Below are positions 47,486 through 60,145 of a stretch of DNA of 64,000 nucleotides, one piece after another. Source of the stretch: Persicaria tinctoria. Lineage: Eukaryota; Streptophyta; Magnoliopsida; Caryophyllales; Polygonaceae. How positions within the stretch are numbered: position 1 is the first letter of the stretch; each line of letters begins with the position of its first letter. The notes below the pieces were generated by a model that saw only the letters and a list, made by a program, of their open reading frames with translations, searched no databases and was not told where the DNA came from. A program made the position numbers and the translations under genes. Location of the stretch: contig JBANSL010000005.1 in assembly GCA_037127255.1 (NCBI GenBank), positions 61,565,909 through 61,629,908 of the forward strand. The letters are read 5' to 3'.

Positions 47486-49725
47486 TTGGGCTTGGAAATA
47501 GGGAGATCGATGGAGACGGGCGACAAAGGTAAAAATCTGCATCTCACGGAGGAAGAACGAGTACAAGTCATGGGCCTGAGGGCTGCTCAAGAGGCTCTGA
47601 CACAGGGAAATGGATTGGTGTTGGTTGGCTCTTTGTTAACCATGAGATCGTTCAATGTACACACGATGCAGAGAGTGATAAAGGGGGCTTGGAGAACTTG
47701 AAGGGGGTTCATGTTCAGAGAGCTCAACAATAATTGGTTCGCATTTCAGTTCAACGATACGGGGGACAAGAAGAAGGTCATGTGGGGGAGCCATGTGGTC
47801 CTTCGATCGATCGTTGTTAGTTTTGCTGGATTCGGGAATCGAGCAACCTTCAAAGATGTAGTTTGAAAGGAGCGCTTTTTGGGTAAGATTCTACGATCCC
47901 TCGTTGAGGGTGAGGACGATTGATATGGACATGGCGAAGGCCTACGACCGGGTTGAGTGGGGATTCATATATCATTGTATGATGCGATTTGGGTTTGATG
48001 AGAGATGGCAGAAGCTTATTATGAGTTGTGTGTCGTCGTTGTCCTTTTGAGTATTGTTTGCAGGATATCCGATGCAGAGGTTCAACCAAGAGAGAGGCTT
48101 GCAGTAGGGTGATCCCTTATCACCCTACTTGTTTTGATGTGTGCAGAGGGTTTATCTGGTTTGATCAGGTCCAGTGAATCAATGGGCATGTTAACGGACA
48201 TCTCCATTGCTAGGAATGCCCCTTCAATTTCTCATCTTTTTTTTTTGCTGATGATAGTGTGATTTTTGCGGGAGTGGCTTGTGAAAAAAGGAAGGAAATG
48301 GTTGATATTCTCCAGGTTTATGGAGCGGCTTCAGGAAAACAAGTAAATCTTACAAAGTCAGAATTATCTTTCATCAAGACTATAGAGGAGGGCAGAAGAG
48401 AGAAAATCTAGCAGATCCTAGGGGTGAAAGAGGTGGAAATTAAAGCATGAAAAGTACTTGGGATTGCCAACGATGATCGAAAGATCAAAGAAGGCGAACT
48501 TTGGGAATATGAAGGAGAGAGTGTGGAAGAAATTAAAGGGGTGGAAGGAAAAGACTTTGCCTAGTGCTGGAAAGAGGTGCTGGTCAAATCGGTAGCCCAA
48601 ACCATTCTAATGTATACGATGTCATGCTTCTTTCTACCATCAAAGTTGATTAGAGAGATCGAACAATTGATGTGCAACTTCTGGTAGGGAGACAGAGATA
48701 ACAGAAAGGGGGTACACTGGTTGAGTTGGAAAAGCTTCTATCAACCGAAGGCGGAGGAAGGTATGGGATTCAGAGACTTTAGAAGCTTTCAATCTAGCGA
48801 CATTGGCCAAAAAAGGATAAAGGTTGCTCCAAGAGCCACACTCCTTATTGGCAAGGATGCTTTCGGCTAGATGTTTTCCTAGAACGGGGTTTATAAGGGC
48901 TCAACTTGGTCACAACCCAAGTTACAGCTAGAAGAGCATCCTTAGGGGGAGGGAGATTCTGGAGTCGGGGCTTATTTAGAAGGTGGGAAATGGCACCGAA
49001 ATTAACATCTGGGAGGAAAGATGGATCCCACAGCCTAAGGGGTTCAGAGTACTCAGTCTTCCACCTACTAGAGTAGAGGAGTGGAGGGTGAGGGACCTCA
49101 TTGATTAGAGTAGGGGCACTGGGACTACACATAGGTTTAGCGGTGGCTTTTGCCCGAAGATGCTGAGAATATTCTTCGAATGAGATTGATCAAGCTAGGT
49201 AGTGGATAGACATATTTAGCATTATACAAAAGATGGGTTATTCTCGGTCAAGTCTACATATCATCTAGCAATGGAGTTGAGGAAGGATGGAAAGGTTTCA
49301 AGGCAATCAGTTAGCTCGGAGGTGGAGCGTATATGGAAGAGAGTGTGGAAGATCGATGTGATGCCAAAAGGTAAGAGTGTTCATATGCGAGCTTGCAGAG
49401 ATATCTACTGCAGTGTTAAGTTAACTTGCTGCGGTTGTGATACATGTGGGTATGAAGAGGACGAAATGCACACCCTGTTTAATTGTAGGAGAGCCCAAAA
49501 GGTATGGTGGAGAATACTGACAATCCCATGGCTAGGGAAGGGATGAAAATCAATGCTTGATTTCTTTCAAAGGGTTAGAGGAAGTCGGGACGGAGGGGAG
49601 TTGCAGACTTGGGCGATGGTGCTAAATTTAGTCTGGAGAGCCCATAATCGATGGCTATTCGAGGGAAGTTGGGTTGAGTCTAAGAGTGTCTGCTCTACTT
49701 GGTTGTTTTGACTAAATAGTTTTAC
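47486..49725 (+). mobile_element. L1-type LINE relic, internally deleted
   Basis: 47508-47815 encodes a DUF4283-like ORF1 start (LTEEERVQVMGL, LVGSLLTMRSFNVHTMQR). About 100 bp later the reverse transcriptase follows: DMAKAYDRVEWGFIYHCM at about 47925, GDPLSPYL at 48110, FFFADDSVIFAG at about 48240, YLGLPTMIERSKK and GVHWLSWKSFYQPKAEEGMG. A zinc-binding RVT-type tail with CCGCDTCGYEEDEMHTLFNC follows at 49430-49490. ORF1's C-terminus, the endonuclease and the first part of RT are missing. Numerous stops and frameshifts. Confidence 0.85.
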
Positions 49726-49737
49726 GCAAATTAGGAA

Positions 49738-49924
49738 TTAGGACATGGAACGGTGTGTAAACATCGGGTCCCCAATGGACCTTACGTAAATTTAGGGTTT
49801 GAAATCTCTACTTTCAAAACTTAACTCTTTGGCTTTATATCAACCCGTATTTGAATTGCAAGATCCGAACGAAGGTATCCATTCCTTCGAAACGTAACTC
49901 GAGTTCTATAACTCGGGTCGTTAC
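49738..49924 (-). repeat. Fragment of a TGTAACGACCC-type LTR
   Basis: On the minus strand it begins TTGTAACGACCCGAG at about 49924 and proceeds through GATCTTGCAATTC and ATTTCAAACCCTAAA. The same order of blocks occurs on the plus strand from 61992, so both are copies of one repeat family; this copy is short and truncated. Confidence 0.6.
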
Positions 49925-50013
49925 AATTCAACACCCTATTATTTAAAGGGTGGTTTTCTGCAATTTTGCCTTTTTGATAAAGTTAAAAAGTAGAATAATA
50001 ATTAGATGTATAA

Positions 50014-51770
50014 GAGCAACCCCAACAACATCTCTAAAATAGAGAAAAGTGGAGAGCCACCCCAACAACATCTCTAAAATAGAGAAAAGTGGAGAATTTG
50101 GAGAAAAATGGGTGTTTTTTTGCTCCAACAGTTTTTGTATATCTATCTGCAAAATAGAGAAGTTTGGAGAGAGACTACATTTTTCTCTATATTTACAGCA
50201 AAACAAACTCACTCTAAATATTAATTGCTTTCGGAGAGAGAGGGAAAAATTTAAGGGTAAATTGCAACTAATATCCCAACCTTTAGGGATAGTTGCTTTC
50301 AATACCCTAACCTTGTAAAATTTCACAAAATATCTTAACCTATACTATTAGTTGCACTTAACACCCTGGATGAGATTCTTAAATTTAAAAAATTACCCAC
50401 ATAATACAAAAATTACAAAAATCGCCCATATTCATAAAATGTTTTCAATAAACTCCTAATAAATTTTAAAATTTGAAATTAAAAAAATCTCTTACAATTT
50501 AAGCCAACCCAACCCACCATCCAAAAATAATTATAACAGGTATATAAAATCTACTCCTTCAAAATATAATATAATTATTTTAGCATCTACTCATTTAAAA
50601 TTTTAATATAATCAAACAAAATAATTAATTATTTATCTAAAAAACAAACATTATAATTAAAATCTAAATTTATATAAGTCTGTCTCGATACATGCCGATT
50701 TGTACATCTATATATTCCATATATATTATTTGATACAATATATACTGTCTTTTTGGTTAATATTATGTTATATATACTAAAACTAATACATAACATCTTA
50801 TAATGTATCACACATAAATTCCATGGTATTAAAAAAAATGATTCTATAAGAAATGTTTAACATAATAGTTTTACAAAAATAAAATAAAGTAGATTTAAAA
50901 AATAAATGGTAAAAGATATGATAACCATTTGCAATCAATAATTATATAATAAATATATACTAAAAATAAAATGGTAAAAAATAATAATTTTACCATATTA
51001 TTTTTAATATATCTTTATCATGTAACTCTTTATATATTACAAACGGTTATCATATCTCATAGCATTTATTTATTAAAATCTACATTATTTTATTTTTGTA
51101 AAAGTATTATGTTTAAGATAAATAATTAATTATTTCGAGTAATTATATTAAGATATTAAATGAGTAAATGCTAAAATAATTATATTATATTTTTAAAGGA
51201 GTAGATTTTATATACTTGTTATAATTATTTTTGGATGGTGGGTTGGGTGAGCTTAAATTGTAAGAGATTTTTTCAATTTCAAAATTTAAAATTTATTAGG
51301 AGTTTATTGAAAACATTTTATAAATATGGGCGATTTTTGTAATTTTTGTATGATGTGGGTAATTTTTAAATTTAAGAATCTCATCTAGGGTGTTAAGTGC
51401 AACTAATAGTATAGGTTAGGATATTTTGTAAAATTTTACAAGGTTAGAGTATTGAAAGCAACTATCCCTAAAGGTTGGGATATTAGTTGCAATTTACCCA
51501 AAATTTAATGCTCCACCATCTCTTTTTTGGTAGGATCCACCGTTTTTTGAGAGAGAGGGGAAACTATTAATTGTTTTGGGAGAGAGAGGAAAAAACATTA
51601 ATTTCTTTGGGAGAGAGGGGAAAATTTTGTATTCATTATATTATATAATTAATGTAGAAATCTATATAATAAAGAAGTTGTTGGAGCGTGAGGGTAAATT
51701 TTTTAGAGATTTCGATATTTTGATATCTATTTTAGAGAATTTTTACAAAAAAAAATTGTTGGGCTTGCTC
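50014..51770. mobile_element. PIF/Harbinger-like element, interrupted by a MULE-type element
   Basis: Terminal repeats GAGCAACCCCAACAA and TTGTTGGGCTTGCTC with a 3-bp duplication TAA (50011-50013 and 51771-51773), the hallmark of PIF/Harbinger. Without the 1245-bp insertion at 50255-51499 and one copy of its 9-bp duplication it would be about 0.5 kb and non-coding, i.e. MITE-like. Near its left end a 40-bp unit is tandemly duplicated (50019-50058 and 50059-50098). Confidence 0.75.
50255..51499. mobile_element. MULE-type long-inverted-repeat element F1
   Basis: 1245 bp, starting GGGTAAATTGCAAC and ending in its complement, flanked by a perfect 9-bp duplication AAAATTTAA (50246-50254 and 51500-51508). 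The arms are inverted repeats of about 400 bp or more with few mismatches (50255-50640 against about 51115-51499), extended inward by a second matching part. The left arm has about 200 extra bases (50640-50850). No transposase. A 9-bp duplication and long terminal repeats indicate a non-autonomous Mutator-like element. Confidence 0.85.
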
Positions 51771-52462
51771 TAAGTGTGTAGATTTATAAAAGGGTTAATT
51801 GCGCTAAATACCCTGACCTTTGTATATAGTTGCGCTTAATATCCCGACCTTGTAAGATTTCATGAAATATCCTGATCTTTGGGGTTAGTTGCGCTCTCTA
51901 TCCTAGATAGATTTCTTAAATTAAAAAATTACACAAATAATGGAAAAATTAAACAAAAGCACCCATATTTATATTAAAAAAATTCAATAATCCCTATTTT
52001 AATCAAATTAAAAAGGAAATTTATACCAAACATATAAAAATGCGTGCTTGAAAAAATTAAAATAAGATCGATTATTTAAAAATAAACTTGTTTCTTATTA
52101 TATCTTATATTCTTTAAAAATTTATTTTATAAAGCCATAGTTATAATTTACGTAAGATTAATATGTAAGTATCATATTATATGCCCAATTAATCAAGTTT
52201 CCATGAGTATATACCCAATTTTCCTATTTTTAAAATATGTTTATCATATCTTTATTAATTATAAATAGTTATCATATACTCCGTATTTTACTTCTTTTTT
52301 TTAAATTTTTTTTAAAGTATTATATTTCATATATGTATAGTTAGCATTTTTTTATAGAATCCTTTTTTAATGCTGTGGAATTTAGATGAGATTCAATCAC
52401 AAGTTTCCACATAAGATGTTATGTATTAGTTTTAGTGTATATAAAATAATATGGACCAAAAA

Positions 52463-52464
<2 letters not shown>

Positions 52465-52507
<43 letters not shown>
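52465..52507. repeat. (AT)n microsatellite
   Basis: About 21 AT units inside element F2. Confidence 0.9.
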
Positions 52508-52512
<5 letters not shown>

Positions 52513-52678
52513 ATAAATAGAGAATATATGTACAAATCCACATTTATAGATCGATATATATAAACAGAGATTTTTTTTATAACACATATTATGAAAAAAA
52601 AAATTATTTATTTTCAATAATTATAATAATGATGGGAGTAGATGTTATCTATTAGAAATGATTTTTGGTTTTTTTTTT

Positions 52679-52696
52679 GGGGGGGGGGGGGGGGGG
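52679..52696. repeat. Homopolymer tract G18 preceded by poly(T)
   Basis: About ten T (52669-52678) run directly into eighteen G, an unusual composition in AT-rich DNA. Confidence 0.85.
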
Positions 52697-53037
52697 ATTT
52701 TAAATATATTAGGGGTTTATTGAAAATATTTTATGAATATGGGTGATTTTGTGTAATTTTTCCATTATTTATGTAATTTTTTAATTTAAGAAATCTATCT
52801 AGGGTAGAGAGCGCAACTAACACCAAAGGTCGGGATATTTCATGAAATCTTGCAAGGTCGGGATATTAAACGCAACTATCCATAAAGGTCAGGATATTTA
52901 GCGCAATTAACCCTTTATAAAATGACAAGTTTTAATTAACGAAGGGATAACAATTGAAGTGAATTTCTAAGAAAATAATTTATTAACAATTGCTAAATGA
53001 TTAAATCAAATCCTAACAAATACAGAGTACTCCTTAG

Positions 53038-54728
53038 CAGAGCTAGCAATTCAGGTTGTTCGGTCGGGTTTGGGTCGGGTTACTGATCAGTCGGTCAAAT
53101 CGGTCAAAATTTCTACATAGAGCTTGGTCGGGCCGGATTCGGTCAAAATGAAATTCAAATTGGTCGGGTTTCGGTTAGAATCGGGTTGAACCCATTCGAA
53201 TTTTCGGTCAAATCGGGTCAGTCTCGTTCGGGTTTCGGGTCGATCTCATTCATGTTTCAAGTAGAAGTTGGTCTATGTTTGTTTCAAACTTTCAATTGTT
53301 TGGGTTGAAATTGTTGAATTATGTTCGTTCGGGACTTTCGGGTAATCAATTTTATTAAATTGAATATGTAATTCATGTTATTTGTGTATTTCAAAAAGTT
53401 ATTTTCAAGTAAAATTAAATATGATTCAATATATAATCTCATTGGCTCGTACGCTCGTTTTATTAATTTTATTGAAATTTGACAATATATTGTTATCAAA
53501 ATCATACTTGATTCCCTATCTAAAAGATAATTCACGTTATTTGTGTGATTGTGTATTTCAAAAAGTAGTTTTCAAATAAAATTATATATGATTCAAGTTA
53601 TAATATCCTCGTTGTATTCATATTTTATTAGTGAGAAATGAGAATTTTGAATTCAAGTTAATCATTCATAATTCATTACATGAGTAAACGAGTAATGATT
53701 TACATCAATATATATGAATATACTATGAGTTGATGACTTTTGGAGTTTTGAGTAATCTACTAAACCGACTCCTTTGTGAATTAATCTTAAATACTGATAA
53801 AGTAAACAGATTATTGCATATATGAAAATAACTAAACAAATTATTGCCTATATGAAAATAACTAAACAAGATTACCTTAATCCTCATATATAAATTAATC
53901 TCCAATTATTTGATGAATTAGAATATTCGATGGATTCGAATATTCAATGCATTTAAAGTATTTCCTTCATCCCTCGTCGAATTTTGAAAAATAAGGTAAG
54001 ATAAAATTACGAATACAACGTATAAAACTATCATTTATTCATATTCTCGTAATCTTTTAAAAAAACCATATTCAATTATTTATATTGTTTGATTATTAAG
54101 TATTTAAGTAGATTATATAAATTTCGTTATAGACAAATCATTATCTTTCATGTCTAAATAAATTTATGATTTTATATTTTATTCATTTCAAGTGATTTGA
54201 TCGATCATTTTATTTTTGGTAATTTTACTTATTTGAGATAATATAAAATTCTAAATAAAAGTATGAAAATTAAGTATACAACTCATAAAACTTTCATATA
54301 TTCATATTCTCTTAATCTTGTTTTTTTTAAACAATCAATTTGTAATCATAAATGGTTTTTGTTTTTTTTTTTAATGTGAAAAATACAATTTTTAAGGGAG
54401 AGAAACTACTGTAATTAATTGTAACGATGAGGGTAAATAGGGTAACGTACATTGGAATTATACAGAGTTCTTTCAACATCTTTTAATTAAAAAAAGTTAT
54501 TCAAGGATATTCGGGTCGGGTTGGGAGTGGGGTCGGTTTGGGAGTCGAGTCAGGTCTGGTTTGAGTCGGATTTATCTGTATTCGGGTCACTTCGGATTTC
54601 GAGTCAATATTGGTCGAGCTCGGTTTTGAGTTCGGATTATGCGCAGCGCTAAATTTTCGAGTTTGACCGGATTTCGGTTCGGATTAGTGGGTCGATTTCT
54701 CGGATCGGTTCAGATCTTACGTGCTCTA
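53038..54728. mobile_element. Large non-coding hAT-like element
   Basis: 1691 bp bounded by CAGAGCTAGC on the left and GTGCTCTA on the right, with 8-bp flanks CTCCTTAG (53030-53037) and CTCCCTAG (54729-54736), one mismatch. Both subterminal regions (53050-53270 and 54510-54715) are dense in GGTCGGG / TCGGTC and GTCGG motifs; the centre is AT-rich. No transposase seen. Confidence 0.65.
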
Positions 54729-54736
54729 CTCCCTAG

Positions 54737-55346
54737 TAAGCAGCAGCCCATAAAATAAAATGGCATAATGATGCGGACCGGTCAAGGAAGAGAGTAGGAA
54801 GATTGGGCAGGATGTCTGACATACCCATACAAAAAAAGCAGCAATCAAGAGATTCTGATATCTGTAGAAACCAGAATAAGATGAGATTCAAGTTGTCACT
54901 TGTCACTGGACCCATAACAGGTCCCCACAATTTTAAAATTTAAATAATACGGAGTACCAATTATCTCCCATAAACTACCCTTGTTAATCATAAACCACTC
55001 CGTAGTATAAAAAAAACTGTAATTACGAACTAATTTTATTACCAAAAAAAAATAAAAAAAATTGGTCATTTTTGGGCCAAACTTTCGGTGTACAATCAAA
55101 CGTTCGAAAATTGAATAACATAGCATTACATTGTGAAGCGTTAATGTATTTTTTATATAAAAAAATTGAATGTAAATTTGATGAACAAATTAAATTAACC
55201 CAATTTGTATTGATAATTAGGTTTTATTTTCAAACACTATATTTATGCATTTAACAATATGTCACGTTATTGAAATTTCAGTTAACACGTTGAAAAATTA
55301 AACGAAAAATCAACCAAAATTTTTTCTATATTGAAATTAAATAGTT
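54737..55346. other. AT-rich intergenic DNA, no gene seen
   Basis: No ORF with a recognisable domain and no convincing transposon ends. Confidence 0.4.
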
Positions 55347-55355
55347 TATTATTTA

Positions 55356-56299
55356 GGGTGATTGTGGTAGATGACCTTTTTTGAATATTCAATTAGTCAC
55401 CTAGTCCATTAATTAATTTAATTAGTTTTGCCCTAGCCCATTTCCAATTGGGTGGGTTGGTCAATGGTCAACCGTTTGACCATTGACCGGTCAACGTTGA
55501 CCAACCCATTTTGATGCCAACTTTTTTTTTTTTTTGATGCCAACTTTTTTTTTAGTGATGCCATATTTTACCGTTTTGATGCCAAAATTTTACTATATTT
55601 TATTTTCACTTTGATGCCACTTTTTATGTCAATTTTTTGATAATATTTTTTTTTACCGTGATGCCATATTTTTGATGATATTTTTTCAAAGTAGTATTTT
55701 TTGATGACATTTTTTACTTTAATGTGATACAAATTTTTCAAAATGGCATCAATGGTCAACGTGACATTAGAGTAAACAAAAAATGTCATCAAAGTTTAAA
55801 AAAAGTGTCATCCAATAATTTAATTAGAAAAGTGGCATCAGAGTGAAAATAAAATGTAATAAAATTTTGGCATCAAAACGGTAAAATATGACATCACAAA
55901 AAATGTCATCAATGTTTTAAAAAAGTGGCATTAAAAAAAAAGTCATCCAATCATTTCATTAGAAAAGTGACAATAAGGTGACAATATTTTGATTCCACGT
56001 TTTAAGCTCTTATGCCATCAATTATATAAAATTGTCACCACAAAATATTGACATCAAAACGGTAAAATATGGCATCACTAAAAAAAAAAAAAAAAAAAAA
56101 GTTGGCATCAAAAAAAAAAAAAAAAAAAGTTGGCATCAAAATGGGTTGACCGGTCAACGTTGACCGTTGACCGTTGACCGGTCAAGAGGGCTAAGCAAGC
56201 TAAAAAAAACAATTAATTGGCTAAGCATGCTAAAAAACAATTAATGGGCCTATCTAGCTAATCAAATATGCTTAAAGGGTTTTTTCAACAAATTCCCTC
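55356..56299. mobile_element. MULE-type inverted-repeat element F4 with W-box-like palindromes
   Basis: 944 bp. The 9-bp sequence TATTATTTA lies on both sides (55347-55355 and 56300-56308). The ends begin GGGTGATTGTGG and, on the other strand, GAGGGAATTTGTTG. Both arms contain tight clusters of GGTCAACGTTGACC-type palindromes (55455-55503 and 56146-56183), poly(T)/poly(A) runs, and many copies of GATGCCA or TGGCATC. No coding capacity. It ends 265 bp from the formin stop codon. Confidence 0.7.
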
Positions 56300-56564
56300 T
56301 ATTATTTATGATAATTTTTAAAATTCATATTAATATTGGTTGACTACTTCTCCAATCTGTCATTTTTCCATTTAAAATTCCGTTAATCGATGAATTTCCA
56401 AAAGTTTTGAATCCTACCCTTTATAAGATCCTCAACTAATTTTCCAAAGCAGTTCATGTATTTGCATTGGGATATAAATGTAACACTAATCCGTACTAAT
56501 TACAAAAAGGTTTCTAAAACTTGCCTAAGAGGAGTTTTCCCTCAATATATCAACCAAGAATCAA

Positions 56565-59500
56565 CTATGAAAAGCTCTCCTCGTCTGAACTCAACTGCCT
56601 TGTATACTGGAACCCACTTAAGCCCTGCGGGAGCATCGGATTGACTGGAATTGGGAGCGTCGGGTTCACCGGAACAGGGAACTTGTTAGCAGAAGTGACC
56701 ACTGTCCGATCGTTGATCAAGCCCACTTCCTTGCAGACCCGATTGAGGACCCCGAGGAAGTCCCTCACCACCATGAAGATTCTGAAGGGATGAGCCTCTT
56801 CCCTGGCTGAGTTGCCATGGAAGTACTCTGTTATCTCCTTCACCAAGGAGAGGGCGACGCTCTCTTGCGCTTGAACCTGAATGATCTCTTCCTCTGCTGC
56901 TCTCCTGAACTTGTTCATGGATTCAGAGAACTTCCTAGAAGATTCCGTTTGGCCCGTCATCTCGTTCAGCCTCATGACCTCGTTTATGTTGGCTAGTCCT
57001 CTGGAGAGCTTAGAGACCTCGCTGCTAAGGGCATCCGAGTCCATGCCAGCTGCCTTCTTCACATTGGTAAGGTCTGAGGTGAGACCTGAAACTACTTGCA
57101 ACCCGAGCATTTTACACTTCATATCGTCATTAGCTGTTACAGGCTTCTGGGCAGCTTGGTCCCCGTTACAAACACGGGCTCCTTCTGTTCTTATGATCTC
57201 TTGTACCACAAAATGCAAGAGGGTAGTCTTACCATCAGCACCCTTGATATCAATCAGCTTGAGTAGAGTGTCAAGCTTGAAAGCATGAGCATCACCCCGG
57301 TTTGTTCCCACATTCATTCGGTTGCCTGTTTTGAGCACGGCTTCAAGAAGTTTCAAGAACATTCGGCTGCTCCTCAGCTCATCACACGCAGCCTGAAACC
57401 CACAAGATGATTAGATGTTGACCTTAATAGGCATCTTTCTAGTAAGGTTGAAACTAGAGCTTTACCTCGAGAGTTTGGAATGAATTCTTCAGATACTCAA
57501 CCTCAGACTCGAAATTAGTCACATACAGCATTGATTCCATCCTCTTGAATGCAAAAGGTATGTGAATTACCGTTTTCAAGAATCTCTCAGCATGCCCCAA
57601 TTTGCAAGGAGAATCATCTTTGTACTCTTTCAGCTTCCACTCTTCTTCCTTGCTTGGAGCCATCTTCAACAAACTTTCAAGAAGCTCGGTTCCAAGAGTT
57701 TCTGCATTGCCTGCACATGCCCGACAATCTTTCAATCGCTCCTCCTTGTGCAACATACATGTAGCCCAATGGTACACAATGCTCTCTCTCATTACAGGTT
57801 ACGATTTCATTTCACAATTTTGATGTATCGAAAACTAAGCCCTATTATCAAGCAGCAAATTTACCATAGTGCTCATCTCCCATCTTGACAGATTGTGGGT
57901 GGAGATGATGGATTATAATTTAAGGTTGCACACAAAGAAAGGTTGAAGTTCATTCATGGCATATACATTATTTGATGCAATTCAACATGTAAACATAAAA
58001 GAGAAAACAAACAGACTAAACAGTTTCTATAGAGAAAAAGAATCAATCAGTAACATCACAACCAAAAACTACCTTCCAAGAGAGCTTCACAAACTTCCTC
58101 CACGGTCACATTGAACGCCCTCAGCAATATCGCAATGTTTTGAGCTTTCTTTGGATCAAGAACTTGGTTCTCCTGCTTCGAGGAGGGCTGAATCGGTTTC
58201 AGGTTACTCTGGTTCGGCTTTGTATTCACCACGAACAGAGTTTCAATCATTTCCTCGTTCAATCTGGCATTCAAATCCCCACATTCAACATCTTACTCAA
58301 ATGCTTCCAACTAGACAGTAAGAACAAAGAAAAAAGATTAGCTAGGTTGTTAATTTCTTACTTGAATGAGCTACATCTGAGCTGATCCCAAACCATCTCA
58401 CGGTCGGAGCTTGCCCTCACTTTATCCCAGTGGAGAGGCTTCAGTTTCGGCTTCGGAGTAGAATCATTTGCATCTGCAGCGTCGACATTCGAACCTCCCC
58501 ATTCAAGTGGTGAAACCCTAGCAACGTTCACCTGCCCCACTGCTCTTGAAGGCTCCACAGGAGGAGCTGCTGATGTAGAAATCGGCAAACGACTGACTGG
58601 AGACTCTGAGCGCCTCACTGCTGGAGGCGGGGGTGGCGGTGGATGTGCTGGCTGAGCTTGGGTTGTTGGAACGAAGGAAGCCCGGTGGCTATTGTGATCT
58701 GAGACGTTCGACAATCGGTGCAATTCAGGAGACGAGAACTGGCTTCGTCTTGAAGACGCTCCTGGAGAAGTTGGATTTGATTGCAGGCGCCTGCTGGAGG
58801 GATTCAAAGACGCCGAATTAGAATGCAAGCTGCGACCTGAATCGCTCAGTATGCTAGGAGAAGCTACATAAGATGATCCGCTTGCAGCTGAATCTGTTGA
58901 TGACAGCGGAGAAGCCGCCGGGGAGTCTGAAATTCTTGTTGATTCAGGAGAGTAGATCCTCCCGCCGCCTAAAAACCTCGGAAGCTTGATGGAAGAAGAT
59001 TTACGGCTCGAAATGGATCTGTCTGACGCCGGTGATAGCTGATTCCGATCGAAGACCGACCAATCCCGCGCCGGCGAACTTCTCCTGCCAATCGAACGCA
59101 AGGGTGACAGCCTCGGCGATTCCACTGGAGACGACATTCTGCTGGAGCTCGAGCCGTTGATCAGCAACGGTGATTCTTCGGCTTCTTCCTTGACACTCAC
59201 ATCTGAGTTTCTCTCCAGGGCTTGCATTTCCGTAAGGAAATCGGGAGATTTCGGCTTCGAGCTCTTGGGGCTGGCGCTCAAAGCCGGGGAGATGCTCCGA
59301 GACGCCGATCTAGCCGGCGAGCACGAGTCCGACGAGGAGGATCCCGAAGAAGACGATGTCATGTTGCTGCTATCCTTCTCAAGGAGCTGGTCGGCGTGAA
59401 CAGCAGCGAAGACTCTCCGGGACCCGGAATCGACGCCAAGGAAGCTCTCCCGGCCACTAGCGGAACCTCTCGGAGAGTAGAAAGACTCCTCCTCATCCTC

Positions 59501-60145
59501 CGGCACGGAAGAGATCCCCTCAAAGGCATGGCGCATGCTCTGGCGAGCGAGCGGAGGGAGCGGCTGGAGCTCCGGCGAATCCATCTTCCTCGGCTCAAAA
59601 CCACCAACACCTCCTCGTCTGGCAGCACCGACATTGCTGCCAGCGGCGTCGACGCCCCTGGAGGTGGCCAGCGTGCCGAGGTAGAGGAACTCGGAGCTGT
59701 TGTTGGAGCTGTTGCGGGGCCTCTTAGGGGGTTCAGATCTGGAGGCGGGGACAGCGGGCTTGGGCTCATCGTCGGGGGAGGAAAGAGGGATGCGGCGGCG
59801 GCGACCGCGGAAGAAGAGGAAGAGGGAGAGGGCGGCGATGAAGAGGGCACAGAAGGAGAGGGCGACGGTGACGGCGACGAGGGAGGAGGATACGTGCTTG
59901 CGGTTGTGGGAGGAGGAGTGGGGGAAGGTGAGGGAGGAGATGTTGGCGGGGAAAGAGGCCAAGGAGGAGGGAGGGGGAGGAGGGGAGGAGTAGGCGGGGA
60001 AGAAGGGCGAGTCGTCGGCGGCGGGGGTGGAGCTGGAGAAAGGGTAATTAGGAGAGGGAGGGGAGGGGGAGGGGGAAGGTGGATCCGAGTTCGAGGGGAA
60101 GAAAGGTTGGTGGAGAACGCGACGGGGGATGCCGGAGGAGGGCAT
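56565..60145 (-). CDS. Class I formin (FH1/FH2 actin-nucleating protein)
   Basis: Four exons: 60145-58362, 58263-58073, 57710-57466 and 57392-56565. All junctions are GT..AG, giving 1015 codons plus stop. Residues about 20-90 are Pro/Ser-rich (extracellular type in this class). A transmembrane helix at about 88-110 ([20 protein letters not shown]) is followed by Arg. A long Ser-rich cytoplasmic region follows, then a short FH1 ([12 protein letters not shown], about residue 505). FH2 runs from about residue 565 ([12 protein letters not shown]) and contains [22 protein letters not shown] and the core [18 protein letters not shown]. Family knowledge: class I formins nucleate and cap actin filaments at the plasma membrane. 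The usual N-terminal signal peptide is not visible; the ORF starts just before [10 protein letters not shown], which normally follows it. Otherwise it looks intact. Confidence 0.93.

Larger units (their letters stand above)
51792..52913. mobile_element. MULE-type long-inverted-repeat element F2
   Basis: 1122 bp, starting GGGTTAATTGCGCTAAATA, flanked by a perfect 9-bp duplication TTTATAAAA (51783-51791 and 52914-52922). The arms match for at least 230 bp. An (AT)n run (52465-52507) and an 18-G tract (52679-52696) lie inside. Its termini resemble those of F1, but the elements are clearly diverged. Confidence 0.85.
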
